From contig NZ_JACHIP010000002.1 of the NCBI RefSeq assembly GCF_014203275.1, positions 992,001-1,056,000 on the forward strand: a stretch of DNA of 64,000 nt, given 5' to 3'. Of this stretch, positions 1 through 8,703 are shown in pieces. This stretch comes from Granulicella aggregans. Its GTDB lineage: Bacteria; Acidobacteriota; Terriglobia; Terriglobales; Acidobacteriaceae. The notes below the pieces were generated by a model. That model was not told the origin of the DNA. It did not search any database and saw nothing but the letters and a program-made list of their open reading frames with translations. Position 1 is the stretch's first letter. Every line of letters begins with the position of its first letter. The position numbers and the translations under genes were made by a program.

Positions 1-2
1 CC

Positions 3-440
3 ATCGTCCTTCGCGGCCAGATCCGCCCCGGCATCCTGGTCGAGGAGAACGAACTCCCCACCGCCTTCCAGCCCGCCGACGCCTTCACCCTCCATTGGAC
101 TGCCATGGCCGTCGACGCCGCCGGCCCCCTGCCGCTCGTCGCCATGGAGTGCCAGATCAACTACGCCACCGATGGCACCTCCGGCAGCGGAGGCATGGAC
201 CGCGGCCGTCTGCTCGGAGCCATGGACGGCGAACTCACCGCCGCCCTGCTCACCGAGACCCAATCCGCCGTCAAAAAGAACTTCTCCGGCGTCGTGGGCA
301 CCGGAGCGGCCGCCGTCGCCATGGCCACCAACATCTTCTGGAGCACCCCACGCTTCGCGCCCGCTAAGACCTCCGGCGAACGCCTCGAACGCACCGCCAC
401 CGTCCAGCTCTTCGCGTATCAGGAAGCGGGTGAGCTATGA
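3..440 (+). CDS. Unidentified phage-block protein, C-terminal part only
   Basis: The frame is open from the first bases of the window to a TGA that overlaps the next start in an ATGA arrangement, so the true start lies upstream. The visible 145 or so residues begin IVLRGQIRPG and end FAYQEAGEL. The middle is rich in Gly, Ala and Ser (TDGTSGSGGMDRGR). No signal peptide or membrane segment is visible. The translational overlap with the tail-tube-like gene and the portal and terminase downstream suggest a tail-completion or head-tail joining protein. That role is inference from position only, because I do not recognise the family. Confidence 0.6.
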   Translation: MVLRGQIRPGILVEENELPTAFQPADAFTLHWTAMAVDAAGPLPLVAMECQINYATDGTSGSGGMDRGRLLGAMDGELTAALLTETQSAVKKNFSGVVGTGAAAVAMATNIFWSTPRFAPAKTSGERLERTATVQLFAYQEAGEL

Positions 441-1429
441 GTTCGCAACTCGTCCCCGCCACCGCGCCTGTGTCGAATCGCCTCCGCGCCTACTTCGCTC
501 CCGTCAATCGAGCCACCGGCACGCCCACGTTCTTCGATCCCGCCCGGCAAGGCACCTTCGCCCTCGACACTCCACCAACCCCATGGATCGATCTAGGCTG
601 GACCTCCAACTTCACTCGCAAGTCTGCCAGCAAGATAGCTCAGCTCCGCACCGGCGCTCCCGCCATCGTCCAGACCCAGGTCCGCTCTGAAGTCGAAGCC
701 ACCCTGTCTCTCGACTTCGAAAGCTGGGGCAAACTTCAACTTGCTGTCTCTTCAGCCTCCGAACAGCTAAATCTACTTGTAACCGCAATAGGCACAAATC
801 CAAACGGCTCGGGAGGCACCGCTATAACCGCCGTCCCGATCACACTCTCCGGCTCGAGCGCCACCGCCCTCAACGTCGGTTCAGCAGCATCGACCTTCAA
901 CATCGGAGATATCGTCGCCGTAGACCTCGACTACACCGGCCAGACGGGATATGTCGGCAGTGGCGTCGCGGCCGCCTACGTCACCTCGTCCGCCGCAGTC
1001 GCAGGAGACGTCAGCTTCATCCGCCGCGTCACCCTCAACGTTGGCCGCGTCACGGCCATCGCCTCGGGCATCCTCACCCTCGGCAGCCCGCTTCTCGCAG
1101 GCGCGCCCACGGCAGGTATGCAGATCAGCCGAGTCGCCGGCTTCTGCGACCGCGAGGGCGGCAGCTTCTTCCAGGAGTGGTCCGCTCTCTTCGTCTTCGA
1201 CGGCCAGCAGGGCGACCGCATCCTCTACCACTACCCACGCCTTCAGCCCCTGCAGGGAGCCTCCGAGATCGCCACGGCGCTTCCAACAACATCAACCGGT
1301 CTAGCCACTCAGCTCGAACGAACACGCCTCGCCGCCGCCTTCCGCGCCCTGCCCGTCACGGACGCCAACGACAGCGCCTCGGTCCTTTGCTTCCGCAGCT
1401 ACCTACCCGGCCCCCTGCGCACCCTCTAG
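437..1429 (+). CDS. Phage tail-tube-like structural protein (330 aa)
   Basis: The protein starts MSSQLVPATAPVSNRLRAYF and is 330 residues long. It opens with a segment typical of tail-tube-like proteins (DPARQGTFALDTPPTPWIDLGW), followed by a beta-rich Ala/Thr/Ser/Val region around residues 95-200 and a C-terminal part containing FFQEWSALFVFDGQQGDRILYHYPRL. There is no export signal. The start overlaps the stop of the preceding gene, which implies co-translation. Identification as a tail tube or major tail protein rests on gene order and overall character rather than a diagnostic motif. A plain phage hypothetical protein is the alternative. Confidence 0.55.
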   Translation: MSSQLVPATAPVSNRLRAYFAPVNRATGTPTFFDPARQGTFALDTPPTPWIDLGWTSNFTRKSASKIAQLRTGAPAIVQTQVRSEVEATLSLDFESWGKLQLAVSSASEQLNLLVTAIGTNPNGSGGTAITAVPITLSGSSATALNVGSAASTFNIGDIVAVDLDYTGQTGYVGSGVAAAYVTSSAAVAGDVSFIRRVTLNVGRVTAIASGILTLGSPLLAGAPTAGMQISRVAGFCDREGGSFFQEWSALFVFDGQQGDRILYHYPRLQPLQGASEIATALPTTSTGLATQLERTRLAAAFRALPVTDANDSASVLCFRSYLPGPLRTL

Positions 1430-1458
1430 CCACCGAACACGGGCCACTCAAGAGGTCC

Positions 1459-1512
1459 GTCATCCTGAGCGGAGTTCGTCGCGCTCTTTGCGACGAACGT
1501 AGTCGAAGGACC
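1459..1512. repeat. Repeat family B, copy 1 (hairpin element)
   Basis: The element has the conserved ends GTCATCCTGAGCG and AGTCGAAGGACC. Between them is a perfect 9-bp inverted repeat, GTTCGTCGC (1474-1482) and GCGACGAAC (1490-1498). The copy at 25168-25220 has the same stem, while the copies at 6736, 12047 and 14657 keep the ends but carry other stem sequences. Confidence 0.85.
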
Positions 1513-1580
1513 CCGACGCCGCTCACGTCACCCATACAGCTCGCACCTTTTAGCCGCCTCTATCCGCGCCACTGCTGACC

Positions 1581-1620
1581 GGGTGCCCCATCCATGCAGC
1601 TTCACCGCATGGGTGGGACG
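1581..1620. repeat. Repeat family A, copy 1 (short form)
   Basis: GGGTGCCCCATCCATG is followed by a short loop and CATGGGTGGGAC, forming an imperfect palindrome. This copy lacks the second palindrome TTCGTGC-GAA-GCACGAA present in the copies at 6844, 11961 and 14572. It lies 68 bases after a family B copy. Confidence 0.8.
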
Positions 1621-1647
1621 TAAAACTCCACCGGCCTTGTTGATGGC

Positions 1648-1661
1648 GCGGCTTTAGCCGC
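1648..1661. repeat. Repeat family D (GGCTTTAGCC palindrome)
   Basis: GCGGCTTTAGCCGC forms a short palindrome. Related GGGCTTCAGCCCC and GGGCTTTAGCC sequences occur near 15208, 17255 and 17294, all between genes. Confidence 0.5.
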
Positions 1662-1722
1662 TGAGGTACGCCTTCGCCTAAATCGACACATGCCCCACCC
1701 AAGTTCTTTCAGGAGACACCAA

Positions 1723-3168
1723 ATGCCACGCACGCCCACACATCACTGGCTGATCAAGCTTCTTCTCCTCGCGACGCTCTTCGCCGGCTGCAACCCATCT
1801 CCGATCGCAACCGTAGCAGCCGCGCAGAGCTCCCCGACCCTACCCACCACCCAACTCATCGACACCGTCTACCGCGCCGACGGCAGTACCGCCACCGGCA
1901 CCGTCCTCATCAGCTGGCCAGCCTTCACCACCTCTACAGGCTTGAGCGTTCCCTCAGGCAACACCTCCGTCACCATCAGCACAAGCGGAGTCTTCACCGT
2001 CACCCTCGTTCCCAACGCCGGCTCGAACCCCATGGGCAGCTACTACACCGCCGTCTATCACCTCGACGACGGCACCGTAAGCCGCGAGTACTGGGTGGTC
2101 CCCGTCTCCACCACGCCGGTCACCATCGCCACCATCAAGTCCACCGTCCTCCCCTCCAGCGTGGCCCTGCAGACCGTGACCAAGAGCTACGTCGACACCG
2201 CAATCGCCAATGCCGTCACCGGAGGCACCACCACCGGCACTACCGCCTACGTCCCCATCGCGGGCGGCACCATGACCGGCCCACTCCTCCTCCCCGCCGA
2301 CCCGGTCTCGACCCTCCAGGCCGCCGACAAACACTATGTCGACATCAGCGTCGCCTCGGTCAGCGGAGGCGCGGGTGGCGTCGCCCTGCATCCCGCCGCC
2401 AGCCAGGTCATCACCCAACCCACAGCTACGAACCTCTCCGTCAATCGCCTCAACGGGGCCGAATACGCCTCGCAGTACGCCACCTCCGGTCTTGCCAATG
2501 GAGTAACCAACGCCACCGCCAGCTCCGACTGCACCAGCGGCTGCGAGGTCAAAGCCGACCCCAGCTACGCCGCCAACGAAGTCCTTCGCCCCATCCAGTG
2601 GCCCAGCCAGACCCATGTTGAAGACACCCGCAAAGGCGGTCGCTGGGACAGCTACATCAACCCCGAAAACTACCAGTCCCCGGGCCTCGAGTACGGCCAG
2701 TCGATTGACGTCGTCTCCACCCGCAGCGGTGCAGCACTCTTCCAGCTCAACGGAACCCAGAGTCCCACATCGGCCGGACTCTTCGTCTCCGACAAAGCCC
2801 CTGTCGGCGGCTCCAACCTATATCCCAAAACCATCGACACCACCGTCCCATACTTCAAGAGCGGCTACAGCGCCCTCGTCGTCAATGGCAACTACAACAC
2901 CCAGGGCCAACACGTCCTCGAGCCTCGCCTCATCGACTGCTACGGCGTCGGCGACTGCCTCATCGGCTCCCAGTACCTCGTCTCCTCGGGCGGCTTCCGC
3001 GATGAAGCAGACGAAGGCACCCACCCCAGGACATCCAGGTCCTCGAAGATCCACAGGTCTTCGATGGCACCTGCGCCTCCGGCTGCTCCACAGGGTCCAC
3101 GGCGATCAACATCACGCCCACCGCAGGCACCGGCACCCAGGGCGACGGCCGCTTCCTCATCAACATGA
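1723..3168 (+). CDS. Tail-fibre-like lipoprotein, N-terminal fragment (frameshifted)
   Basis: Translation most likely starts at ATG 1723, seven bases after AGGAG at 1711-1715, rather than at an in-frame ATG at 1690. The N-terminus has two Arg/His-rich turns, a hydrophobic run LIKLLLLATLF and the lipobox-like FAGC, so it reads as a lipoprotein or Sec signal. Later come tail-fibre-type segments such as GGTMTGPLLLPADP and QAADKHYVD, around residues 180-205. After about residue 434 the sequence turns into Ser/Pro/Arg-rich out-of-frame text. The natural continuation (QDIQVLEDPQVFDGTCASGC) is in the reading frame of the next entry. One base appears lost in the CCCC run at 3024-3027. Restoring it gives one 1663-residue protein from 1723 to 6713. 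The signal peptide on a fibre-like protein is unusual. Confidence 0.7.
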   Translation: MPRTPTHHWLIKLLLLATLFAGCNPSPIATVAAAQSSPTLPTTQLIDTVYRADGSTATGTVLISWPAFTTSTGLSVPSGNTSVTISTSGVFTVTLVPNAGSNPMGSYYTAVYHLDDGTVSREYWVVPVSTTPVTIATIKSTVLPSSVALQTVTKSYVDTAIANAVTGGTTTGTTAYVPIAGGTMTGPLLLPADPVSTLQAADKHYVDISVASVSGGAGGVALHPAASQVITQPTATNLSVNRLNGAEYASQYATSGLANGVTNATASSDCTSGCEVKADPSYAANEVLRPIQWPSQTHVEDTRKGGRWDSYINPENYQSPGLEYGQSIDVVSTRSGAALFQLNGTQSPTSAGLFVSDKAPVGGSNLYPKTIDTTVPYFKSGYSALVVNGNYNTQGQHVLEPRLIDCYGVGDCLIGSQYLVSSGGFRDEADEGTHPRTSRSSKIHRSSMAPAPPAAPQGPRRSTSRPPQAPAPRATAASSST

Positions 3169-6100
3169 ACCCCGCCAAAGTCATCTCCTCAGGCACCCTC
3201 ACCGGAGGCAGCGTCGGATCACCCCATGCGTCCGCCACCTTCAGCGGGACCACCTTCCCGCTCAGCACCTTCTTCTCCACCGGCCAGGCTATCGTCTCGC
3301 AGACCAACGACATCGCCCCCGGCGCTGTCACTTTCATCATCGCCACCTCGGGAACGCCCTCCGGCTACGCCACCAACACCGCGTCTGCTCCTGCGACCTC
3401 CGGCCTCGCCTGCATCGCCGACCAGGTTAGCGGCGTCCTCCCTTCGAACTACGAGATGGCCACCTACACCGTCACCGACGCCGTCCACATACGCATCGCC
3501 TTCAAGAAGGCCCACGCCGCGCTCTCGACCATCGCCATCGGCGGCCTCTGCGGATATGGCCTCGAGCAGACGGTCGACACCGCGAACGGCATCCGGCAGG
3601 TCTTCCCCGTCGTAGGTTCTTACTCGGCGAACGGACTGTACTACGCGGGAACAACCTCTGCCGTCGTCGGCCAATCGAACACCACCAGCGCCTATCTCAA
3701 CGTCAACCTCTCCATCGCCAACCTCACCCGTTTCGGCAACCTCGTCACCCTCACCACGACGAGCAATCTTCCGCTCGACCTCAACGGTCTGCCAGTCACC
3801 ATCTCCGGCGTGGGCGACTCCAGCTACAACGGCATCTTCTCCGTCACCTCCATCGCCGCCAACTCGCTCACCTACAACCAGTCCGGAGCCAACAGCACCA
3901 GCACCGGCGGCACCATCGTGGTCGTCACCGGAGGCTTCGCCCTCTATCCCATGGCCGAGGTCCTGAGCGTCTACAACGCGTCTACCAAGGCGGTAGACGG
4001 AGCCATGACCCTCGCCCCCAACAACGCCGCCTGGGCCACCGGCGACTCCGTAGAAGAGCCCCACTTCTTCCAGCAGCAGCTCGCCGCCGACATCTCCTAC
4101 ATCACCCAAACCACACCGCGCCCCACCACCCTGACCCGCGCAGGCGTCACCTACCAGGGCAACAACGGCCCCGGACTGCAGGGCTGGACGATCAACAACA
4201 CCACACCCGCCTCCAACTACATCGGCAACGGTGGCACCCACAACGCGCCTGATGCCGCTTACGAGGCCACCGGCGTCTGGAAGCGCACCATGGTCCTTCA
4301 GGGCGGCGAGACCAGCCTCTTCGACGTCAACTGCAACTCTCACGGCTGCACCAAGTGGAACAGCCCGTTCAACCTCTTCGAGCTCCAGAGCAGCGTCGGC
4401 ACCGACACCATGCAGTGGGCCCCGCAGTCCAGCACCTTCACCATGAGCGTGCGCGGAACCGGCTTCAGCTTCGCCCCCAGCGGCTTCACCGCGACCAACA
4501 TCAACGCCACCAATCTCAACGCAACCAACATCTCCGGCCTGGCCGCCTCCAGCATCACCGCTGGCACCTTCGCCGCCGCCCGCCTGCCGCTCTTCGGAGC
4601 AAGCGGAGCATCACACGCTATCGGCGCTGTGCCAGATCCGGGCGCAACAGCCGGCACTACCCGCTATCTCCGCGAAGACGGTAGCTGGTCCGTACCCGCG
4701 GGAACCAGCGGAGGAGGCGGAGGCAGCAGCTCGGTAGCCGCCATCACCTCCGGCACCATCGACGGCGCAACCATCGGCGCAACCACACCCTCCACCGGAG
4801 CCTTCACCACCCTCACCAGCACAACTCCCATCGCCCCAGCCAGTGGCGGGACCGGCTCCAGCGTCGCACCGGCCGCAGGCCAGCTCCTCATTGGCAACTC
4901 AGGTGGCACCGCCTTCGCCCCGCAGACACTCTCCGGCGACTGCACCATGGCCCCCAGCGGAGCCATCACCTGCCTCAAGGTCAACGGCACAAACCTAGGC
5001 GCAGCCGCTACCCATGGAGCCTCTATCTCCATCAACGGCACCGCCTGCGCCCTCGATGGAAGCTGCAACGCCTTCAGCTTCGCCACCCTGCCTCAACAGT
5101 CCGCCGTCCTCGCCGACTACCAGCTCAACGACGGCTCAGGTACCGCACCTGCCGACTCCAGCCCCAACGGCAACACCGGCAGCTTCCCCAGCGCTCCCGC
5201 AGCTCCCACGTGGACCAGCCAGGGTCTGGCCTGCAACGGCACCGCTGGAGGCGGCGGAAGCACTGGCCAGTACTTCACCACCGCCGGCACCCAGAACGCC
5301 AAGACCATCATGATGGTCTACACCCTCAGCGCTCCGGGCGGAAACAACGGCCCCGCCAATCCGACCTTCTACACGCTCTGGGCGAACTCCTCCATCGCCG
5401 GTCTAAGCTTCAACTCCGGCTCGCAGAACTACGGCTACCAGCCCTATCTCAGCGTCAACGGTGGCCAACAGAGCACCATGGACGGCTCCTTCGTCGGCAC
5501 CCACGTCATGATCGTCGTCCTGGGTGTCGCTGGCGGCAACCCCACCCAGGACACCTACTACGTCGACGGCATCCAGCAGCCCACCGTCGCCGGCAGCGCC
5601 ACAACCTTCGGCAAGTCGAACGGCGTCTACAACGTCTGCGGCGCGCCCACCGGCTACGACACCTATATGACCGGAAATGTTTACCGTTGGACTGCCTGGT
5701 CGACGCAGCTCTCCGCGCAAGACGCAGCAGCAGCAACCGGCCTGACCAAGACCCTAGCCCAATCGAAGGGCGTCAACTTCCAACCCTTCTACACCCCCAC
5801 CATCACCCCGCAACTCGTCTGCACCGGCGACTCTCTCACCAACGGCAACGGCGTCACCCCCTTCTGCACCTCCGGCGTCCTCTCCACGAATATCGGCTAC
5901 AACATCGTCAACTACGGTATCGGGAACATCGGCTCGAACGTCAACATGAGCCTTCTTCCCTCCCGCGAGAAGCTGGCCTACGCTCCGAACGCGAAGTCCA
6001 ACGTCTCCTTCATCTGGAACGGCACCAACGACGTCGTCACCAAAGGCCGCACCGCTCAGCAAACGGTCGATGCCATTCTGCAGGAGTGCTCCATCATGCA

Positions 6101-6713
6101 CACCTTCGGCTTCAAGACCATCGCCGCAACCGTCATCTCCCGCGCCACAGGTGGCACCTCGAACGACACCGCCGACAAGGACGCCGTAAACCCGATCCTC
6201 CGCGCCCAGGCCCTCAACTCCTGCGACGCCCTCGCTGACTTCGCCGGCAACCCCCTCGTCGGGGCGGATGGAGCGTACAGCAACGCCACCTACTACCAGG
6301 GCGACACCACCCACCTCACCGCCACGGGTCAGTCCAGCGTCATCGCTCCCATGGCCAGCCACGCCATCGACCAGGTCACCGGCTCGACCCTGCTGAACTG
6401 CGACCCCAACGTAGTCACCACCGCAACGTACACATCGGTGGCTGCAGACGGCTGCAAGGTCTTCAACACCGCAAGCAACGCCATCACCGACACCCTGCCA
6501 TCTGCCATCGGATACACCAACCGCGTCATTCGCCGCTGCAACAACTCGTCCTCGGGATCGAACACGTTGACCATCGCTGCACCTTCCGACTCACCCTTCA
6601 ACAACACCACCGGCACCACCACACTCACCGTCCCCAACAACAGCTGCAAAGACTTCAAGGGCGCACTGACCTCCAACACCTCCGCCGGCGAATTCTGGCA
6701 GCAATTGAACTAG
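3165..6713 (+). CDS. Tail-fibre-like protein with LamG-like and SGNH esterase domains, C-terminal fragment
   Basis: This is the continuation of the fibre-like gene after the frameshift near 3024-3027. The ATG at 3165 is probably internal, since the same frame is open and sensible back to about 3006. It holds a long Thr/Ser/Gly/Asn-rich beta region, a fibre-type stretch with GTIDGATIGATTPSTGAFTT (about 4755-4815), a LamG/concanavalin-like region (about 5110-5760, DYQLNDGSGTAPADSSPNGN) and an SGNH/GDSL hydrolase. The hydrolase shows the Ser block as GDS at 5826, GTND at 6021 and the Asp/His pair as DTTH at 6303-6314. Such domains usually remove acetyl or other acyl groups from glycans. The last 90 residues have a short beta-rich end domain. 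A phage receptor-binding fibre or a secreted adhesin-esterase would both fit. Confidence 0.8.
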   Translation: MNPAKVISSGTLTGGSVGSPHASATFSGTTFPLSTFFSTGQAIVSQTNDIAPGAVTFIIATSGTPSGYATNTASAPATSGLACIADQVSGVLPSNYEMATYTVTDAVHIRIAFKKAHAALSTIAIGGLCGYGLEQTVDTANGIRQVFPVVGSYSANGLYYAGTTSAVVGQSNTTSAYLNVNLSIANLTRFGNLVTLTTTSNLPLDLNGLPVTISGVGDSSYNGIFSVTSIAANSLTYNQSGANSTSTGGTIVVVTGGFALYPMAEVLSVYNASTKAVDGAMTLAPNNAAWATGDSVEEPHFFQQQLAADISYITQTTPRPTTLTRAGVTYQGNNGPGLQGWTINNTTPASNYIGNGGTHNAPDAAYEATGVWKRTMVLQGGETSLFDVNCNSHGCTKWNSPFNLFELQSSVGTDTMQWAPQSSTFTMSVRGTGFSFAPSGFTATNINATNLNATNISGLAASSITAGTFAAARLPLFGASGASHAIGAVPDPGATAGTTRYLREDGSWSVPAGTSGGGGGSSSVAAITSGTIDGATIGATTPSTGAFTTLTSTTPIAPASGGTGSSVAPAAGQLLIGNSGGTAFAPQTLSGDCTMAPSGAITCLKVNGTNLGAAATHGASISINGTACALDGSCNAFSFATLPQQSAVLADYQLNDGSGTAPADSSPNGNTGSFPSAPAAPTWTSQGLACNGTAGGGGSTGQYFTTAGTQNAKTIMMVYTLSAPGGNNGPANPTFYTLWANSSIAGLSFNSGSQNYGYQPYLSVNGGQQSTMDGSFVGTHVMIVVLGVAGGNPTQDTYYVDGIQQPTVAGSATTFGKSNGVYNVCGAPTGYDTYMTGNVYRWTAWSTQLSAQDAAAATGLTKTLAQSKGVNFQPFYTPTITPQLVCTGDSLTNGNGVTPFCTSGVLSTNIGYNIVNYGIGNIGSNVNMSLLPSREKLAYAPNAKSNVSFIWNGTNDVVTKGRTAQQTVDAILQECSIMHTFGFKTIAATVISRATGGTSNDTADKDAVNPILRAQALNSCDALADFAGNPLVGADGAYSNATYYQGDTTHLTATGQSSVIAPMASHAIDQVTGSTLLNCDPNVVTTATYTSVAADGCKVFNTASNAITDTLPSAIGYTNRVIRRCNNSSSGSNTLTIAAPSDSPFNNTTGTTTLTVPNNSCKDFKGALTSNTSAGEFWQQLN

Positions 6714-6735
6714 ACCGACCTGAGAAATTACCCTC

Positions 6736-6791
6736 GTCATCCTGAGCGAAGGCGAGTGCAGCTTCATCGCACACGCCGCAGTCGAAGGACC
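6736..6791. repeat. Repeat family B, copy 2
   Basis: The ends are conserved (GTCATCCTGAGCGA, AGTCGAAGGACC). The inner stem is GGCGAGTGC (6751-6759) against GCACACGCC (6769-6777), with one central A/A mismatch and the loop AGCTTCATC. The stem sequence differs from copies 1, 3 and 4. Confidence 0.8.
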
Positions 6792-6843
6792 TGCTTAACC
6801 GCTCGCAGTACCACAACCGCCCGAGCCTTTCAGCAACAGAGCC

Positions 6844-6904
6844 GGGTGCCCCATCCATGACATGCCTCTGGTCCTGGGTGGGACATTCGTGCGAAGCACG
6901 AACC
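6844..6904. repeat. Repeat family A, copy 2 (long form)
   Basis: GGGTGCCCCATCCATG is followed by a loop and GGGTGGGAC, then the perfect palindrome TTCGTGC-GAA-GCACGAA. The element is readable in frame with the terminase downstream, which creates a false upstream start at 6857. Confidence 0.85.
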
Positions 6905-6934
6905 ACTCCCGCCCACTTAGAAAGGAGGTCCCCC

Positions 6935-8485
6935 ATCTCACCGCCCACTCGAACTCAAAGACCGGTCGAGTACTCCGACATCGGCTGCCTGCTGCAGATG
7001 GGCGAGCTTCTCAACCACCCGACGATCCAGGGCGACAACAGGCCCCCATTCATCTTCCTCGCCCACGAACTGCTCCACATCCGCGACCGATTCGGCGCAA
7101 AGCGCCCTCTCACCGCCAACGCCGCGCAGCGAGCCTATGAAGAGAACCGCGCCGCCGGCAACATCGTTCTCAAGGCCCGCCAGATGGGCATCACCACCTG
7201 GATCGCAGGCCGGTTCTTCCTGAAGACGATCACTTCGCGCGGCACCCTCACCGTGCTGGTCGCCCAGACCCGTGACGCCGCAGAAGCCATCTTCAAAATC
7301 GTCCAGAAGTTCTGGGAGGGCCTGGACGAAGAGCTGCGCGAAGGTGCTCTCAAGCGCAGCGTCGCCAATGTTGGCGGCATGCGTTTCCCCGCGCTCGACA
7401 GCGAGTTCCGCGTCTTGTCCGCCTCTGATCCAAACGCGGGACGCGGTCTCAGTATGCAGAACCTCCACTGCAGCGAGGTGGCACGCTGGACCGGCAACGC
7501 CGCCGCCACTCTCGCCGGCCTCCGCGCCGCGCTCGCCCCCGGCGGCGAGTGCGTCCTCGAATCAACACCCAACGGCGCCTATGGATGCTTCTACGAGGAA
7601 TGGATCAAATCCATCGATCCCGGCAACCTCGACAGCGATCAGCGCCGAGTGCTCTCTGGCGCATCCGTCCGCCACTTCTTCCCCTGGTGGCTGGAGGAGG
7701 CCTACACCGGCTCTCCGGTCGCCGACCCCACACCGGAGGAGACGGAGCTGATGGCCCGGCACAGCCTCACCCCGGAGCAGATCGGCTTTCGCCGCGGCCT
7801 CGAGGCCAGCTACCAACGGCTCCGCTCGCAGGAGTATACCGAAGACCCGGAGACCTGCTTCCGCGCCACTGGAGACTGCTGCTTCGACATTGACGCCATC
7901 GACACCCGCCTCGCCGAGCTTGGCCCGCCGCCCAATACGCGACGCGGAGGCGCGCTGCACCTCTGGCTGCCGCCACTCCCAGGCGGAAAGTACATCGTCG
8001 GCGTAGACACCGCCGGTGGCGGCACGGACGGCGACTTCGCCGCAGTCCAGGTGATCGACCTCGAGTCCGGCCTGCAGTGCGCCGAGCTCCAGGAACGCCT
8101 CAAGACGATCGACCTCGCCCGCGCAGCCGCCGAGCTCGCCCGCGAGTACAACCACGCCGTCATCGCCGTGGAACGCAACAACCACGGCTCCGGGGTTCTA
8201 GCCCACCTGCAATCGGTGGAAAGCTACACGAACCTCTACGCAAACGCAGGCGAACCCGGCTGGCCGACCAATACCGCCACGAAGCCGCTGATGGTCAGCC
8301 GCATGGGCGCGATCCTCGCCGAGTCGCCGGGCATCTTCCTCAGCAGCCGCCTGCTCGCCGAGTGCCGCACCTTCGTCGCCTTCGCCAACGGCCGCACCGG
8401 AGCAGCTAGTGGCTCCCACGACGACTGCTTCATGGCCATGGCCGTAGCCCAGTCCGTCCGCCGCGAGCTCCTTGCCGGAAAGTAA
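6935..8485 (+). CDS. terL: Phage terminase large subunit
   Basis: This is the DNA-packaging ATPase and nuclease. Near residue 80 there is a variant Walker A (KARQMGITT) as in other large terminases, then a SEVARW segment in the Walker B region and LESTPNG for ATP coupling. The nuclease acids are VDTAGGGTDGD (Asp near 358), AVERNNHG and a final SHDD (near 494-497). The open frame extends up to ATG 6857, but the first 20 or so codons are repeat family A, so that start is unlikely. A strong Shine-Dalgarno, AAAGGAGG at 6921-6928, sits six bases before an ATC codon at 6935. The first ATG after it is at 6998 and lacks its own site. I give 6935 as the probable start, which would need a rare ATC initiation codon. 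The lengths are 516 aa from 6935 or 495 aa from 6998. Confidence 0.9.
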   Translation: MSPPTRTQRPVEYSDIGCLLQMGELLNHPTIQGDNRPPFIFLAHELLHIRDRFGAKRPLTANAAQRAYEENRAAGNIVLKARQMGITTWIAGRFFLKTITSRGTLTVLVAQTRDAAEAIFKIVQKFWEGLDEELREGALKRSVANVGGMRFPALDSEFRVLSASDPNAGRGLSMQNLHCSEVARWTGNAAATLAGLRAALAPGGECVLESTPNGAYGCFYEEWIKSIDPGNLDSDQRRVLSGASVRHFFPWWLEEAYTGSPVADPTPEETELMARHSLTPEQIGFRRGLEASYQRLRSQEYTEDPETCFRATGDCCFDIDAIDTRLAELGPPPNTRRGGALHLWLPPLPGGKYIVGVDTAGGGTDGDFAAVQVIDLESGLQCAELQERLKTIDLARAAAELAREYNHAVIAVERNNHGSGVLAHLQSVESYTNLYANAGEPGWPTNTATKPLMVSRMGAILAESPGIFLSSRLLAECRTFVAFANGRTGAASGSHDDCFMAMAVAQSVRRELLAGK

Positions 8486-8546
8486 ACGAATGCCATGCCG
8501 TATGCTGAGGGCGTTGTCAGTTATGAGCTGTCAGTCCCCACAAAAA

Positions 8547-8635
8547 GCTTGTCATCCTTCGCCACAGGCGGAGGATCTACTGTTGATCTTGCCGTTGTCT
8601 GACCTTCGCCGTCATCCTAAGCGAAGTATCCCCGC
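8547..8635. repeat. Degenerate family B/C intergenic repeats
   Basis: The sequence GTCATCCTTCG...GGCGGAGGATCTACTG followed by GCCGTCATCCTAAGCGAAG resembles a degenerate version of the GTCATCC...GGATCTGCTTCTGCC element at 15852. It lies between the terminase and the HipA-like gene. Confidence 0.45.
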
Positions 8636-8703
8636 ATTTGCTCTTGCCGTTGCTCCAAACAACCAAGAGCATTAGCCTTGGACTTCAATCGAAAGGAAAA
8701 CCC

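Noticed and set aside
3010..3030. Programmed -1 frameshift in the fibre gene
   Set aside because: The run is only CCCC and lacks a canonical slippery heptamer or stimulatory hairpin that I could see. A one-base loss is simpler and matches four other breaks in the window.
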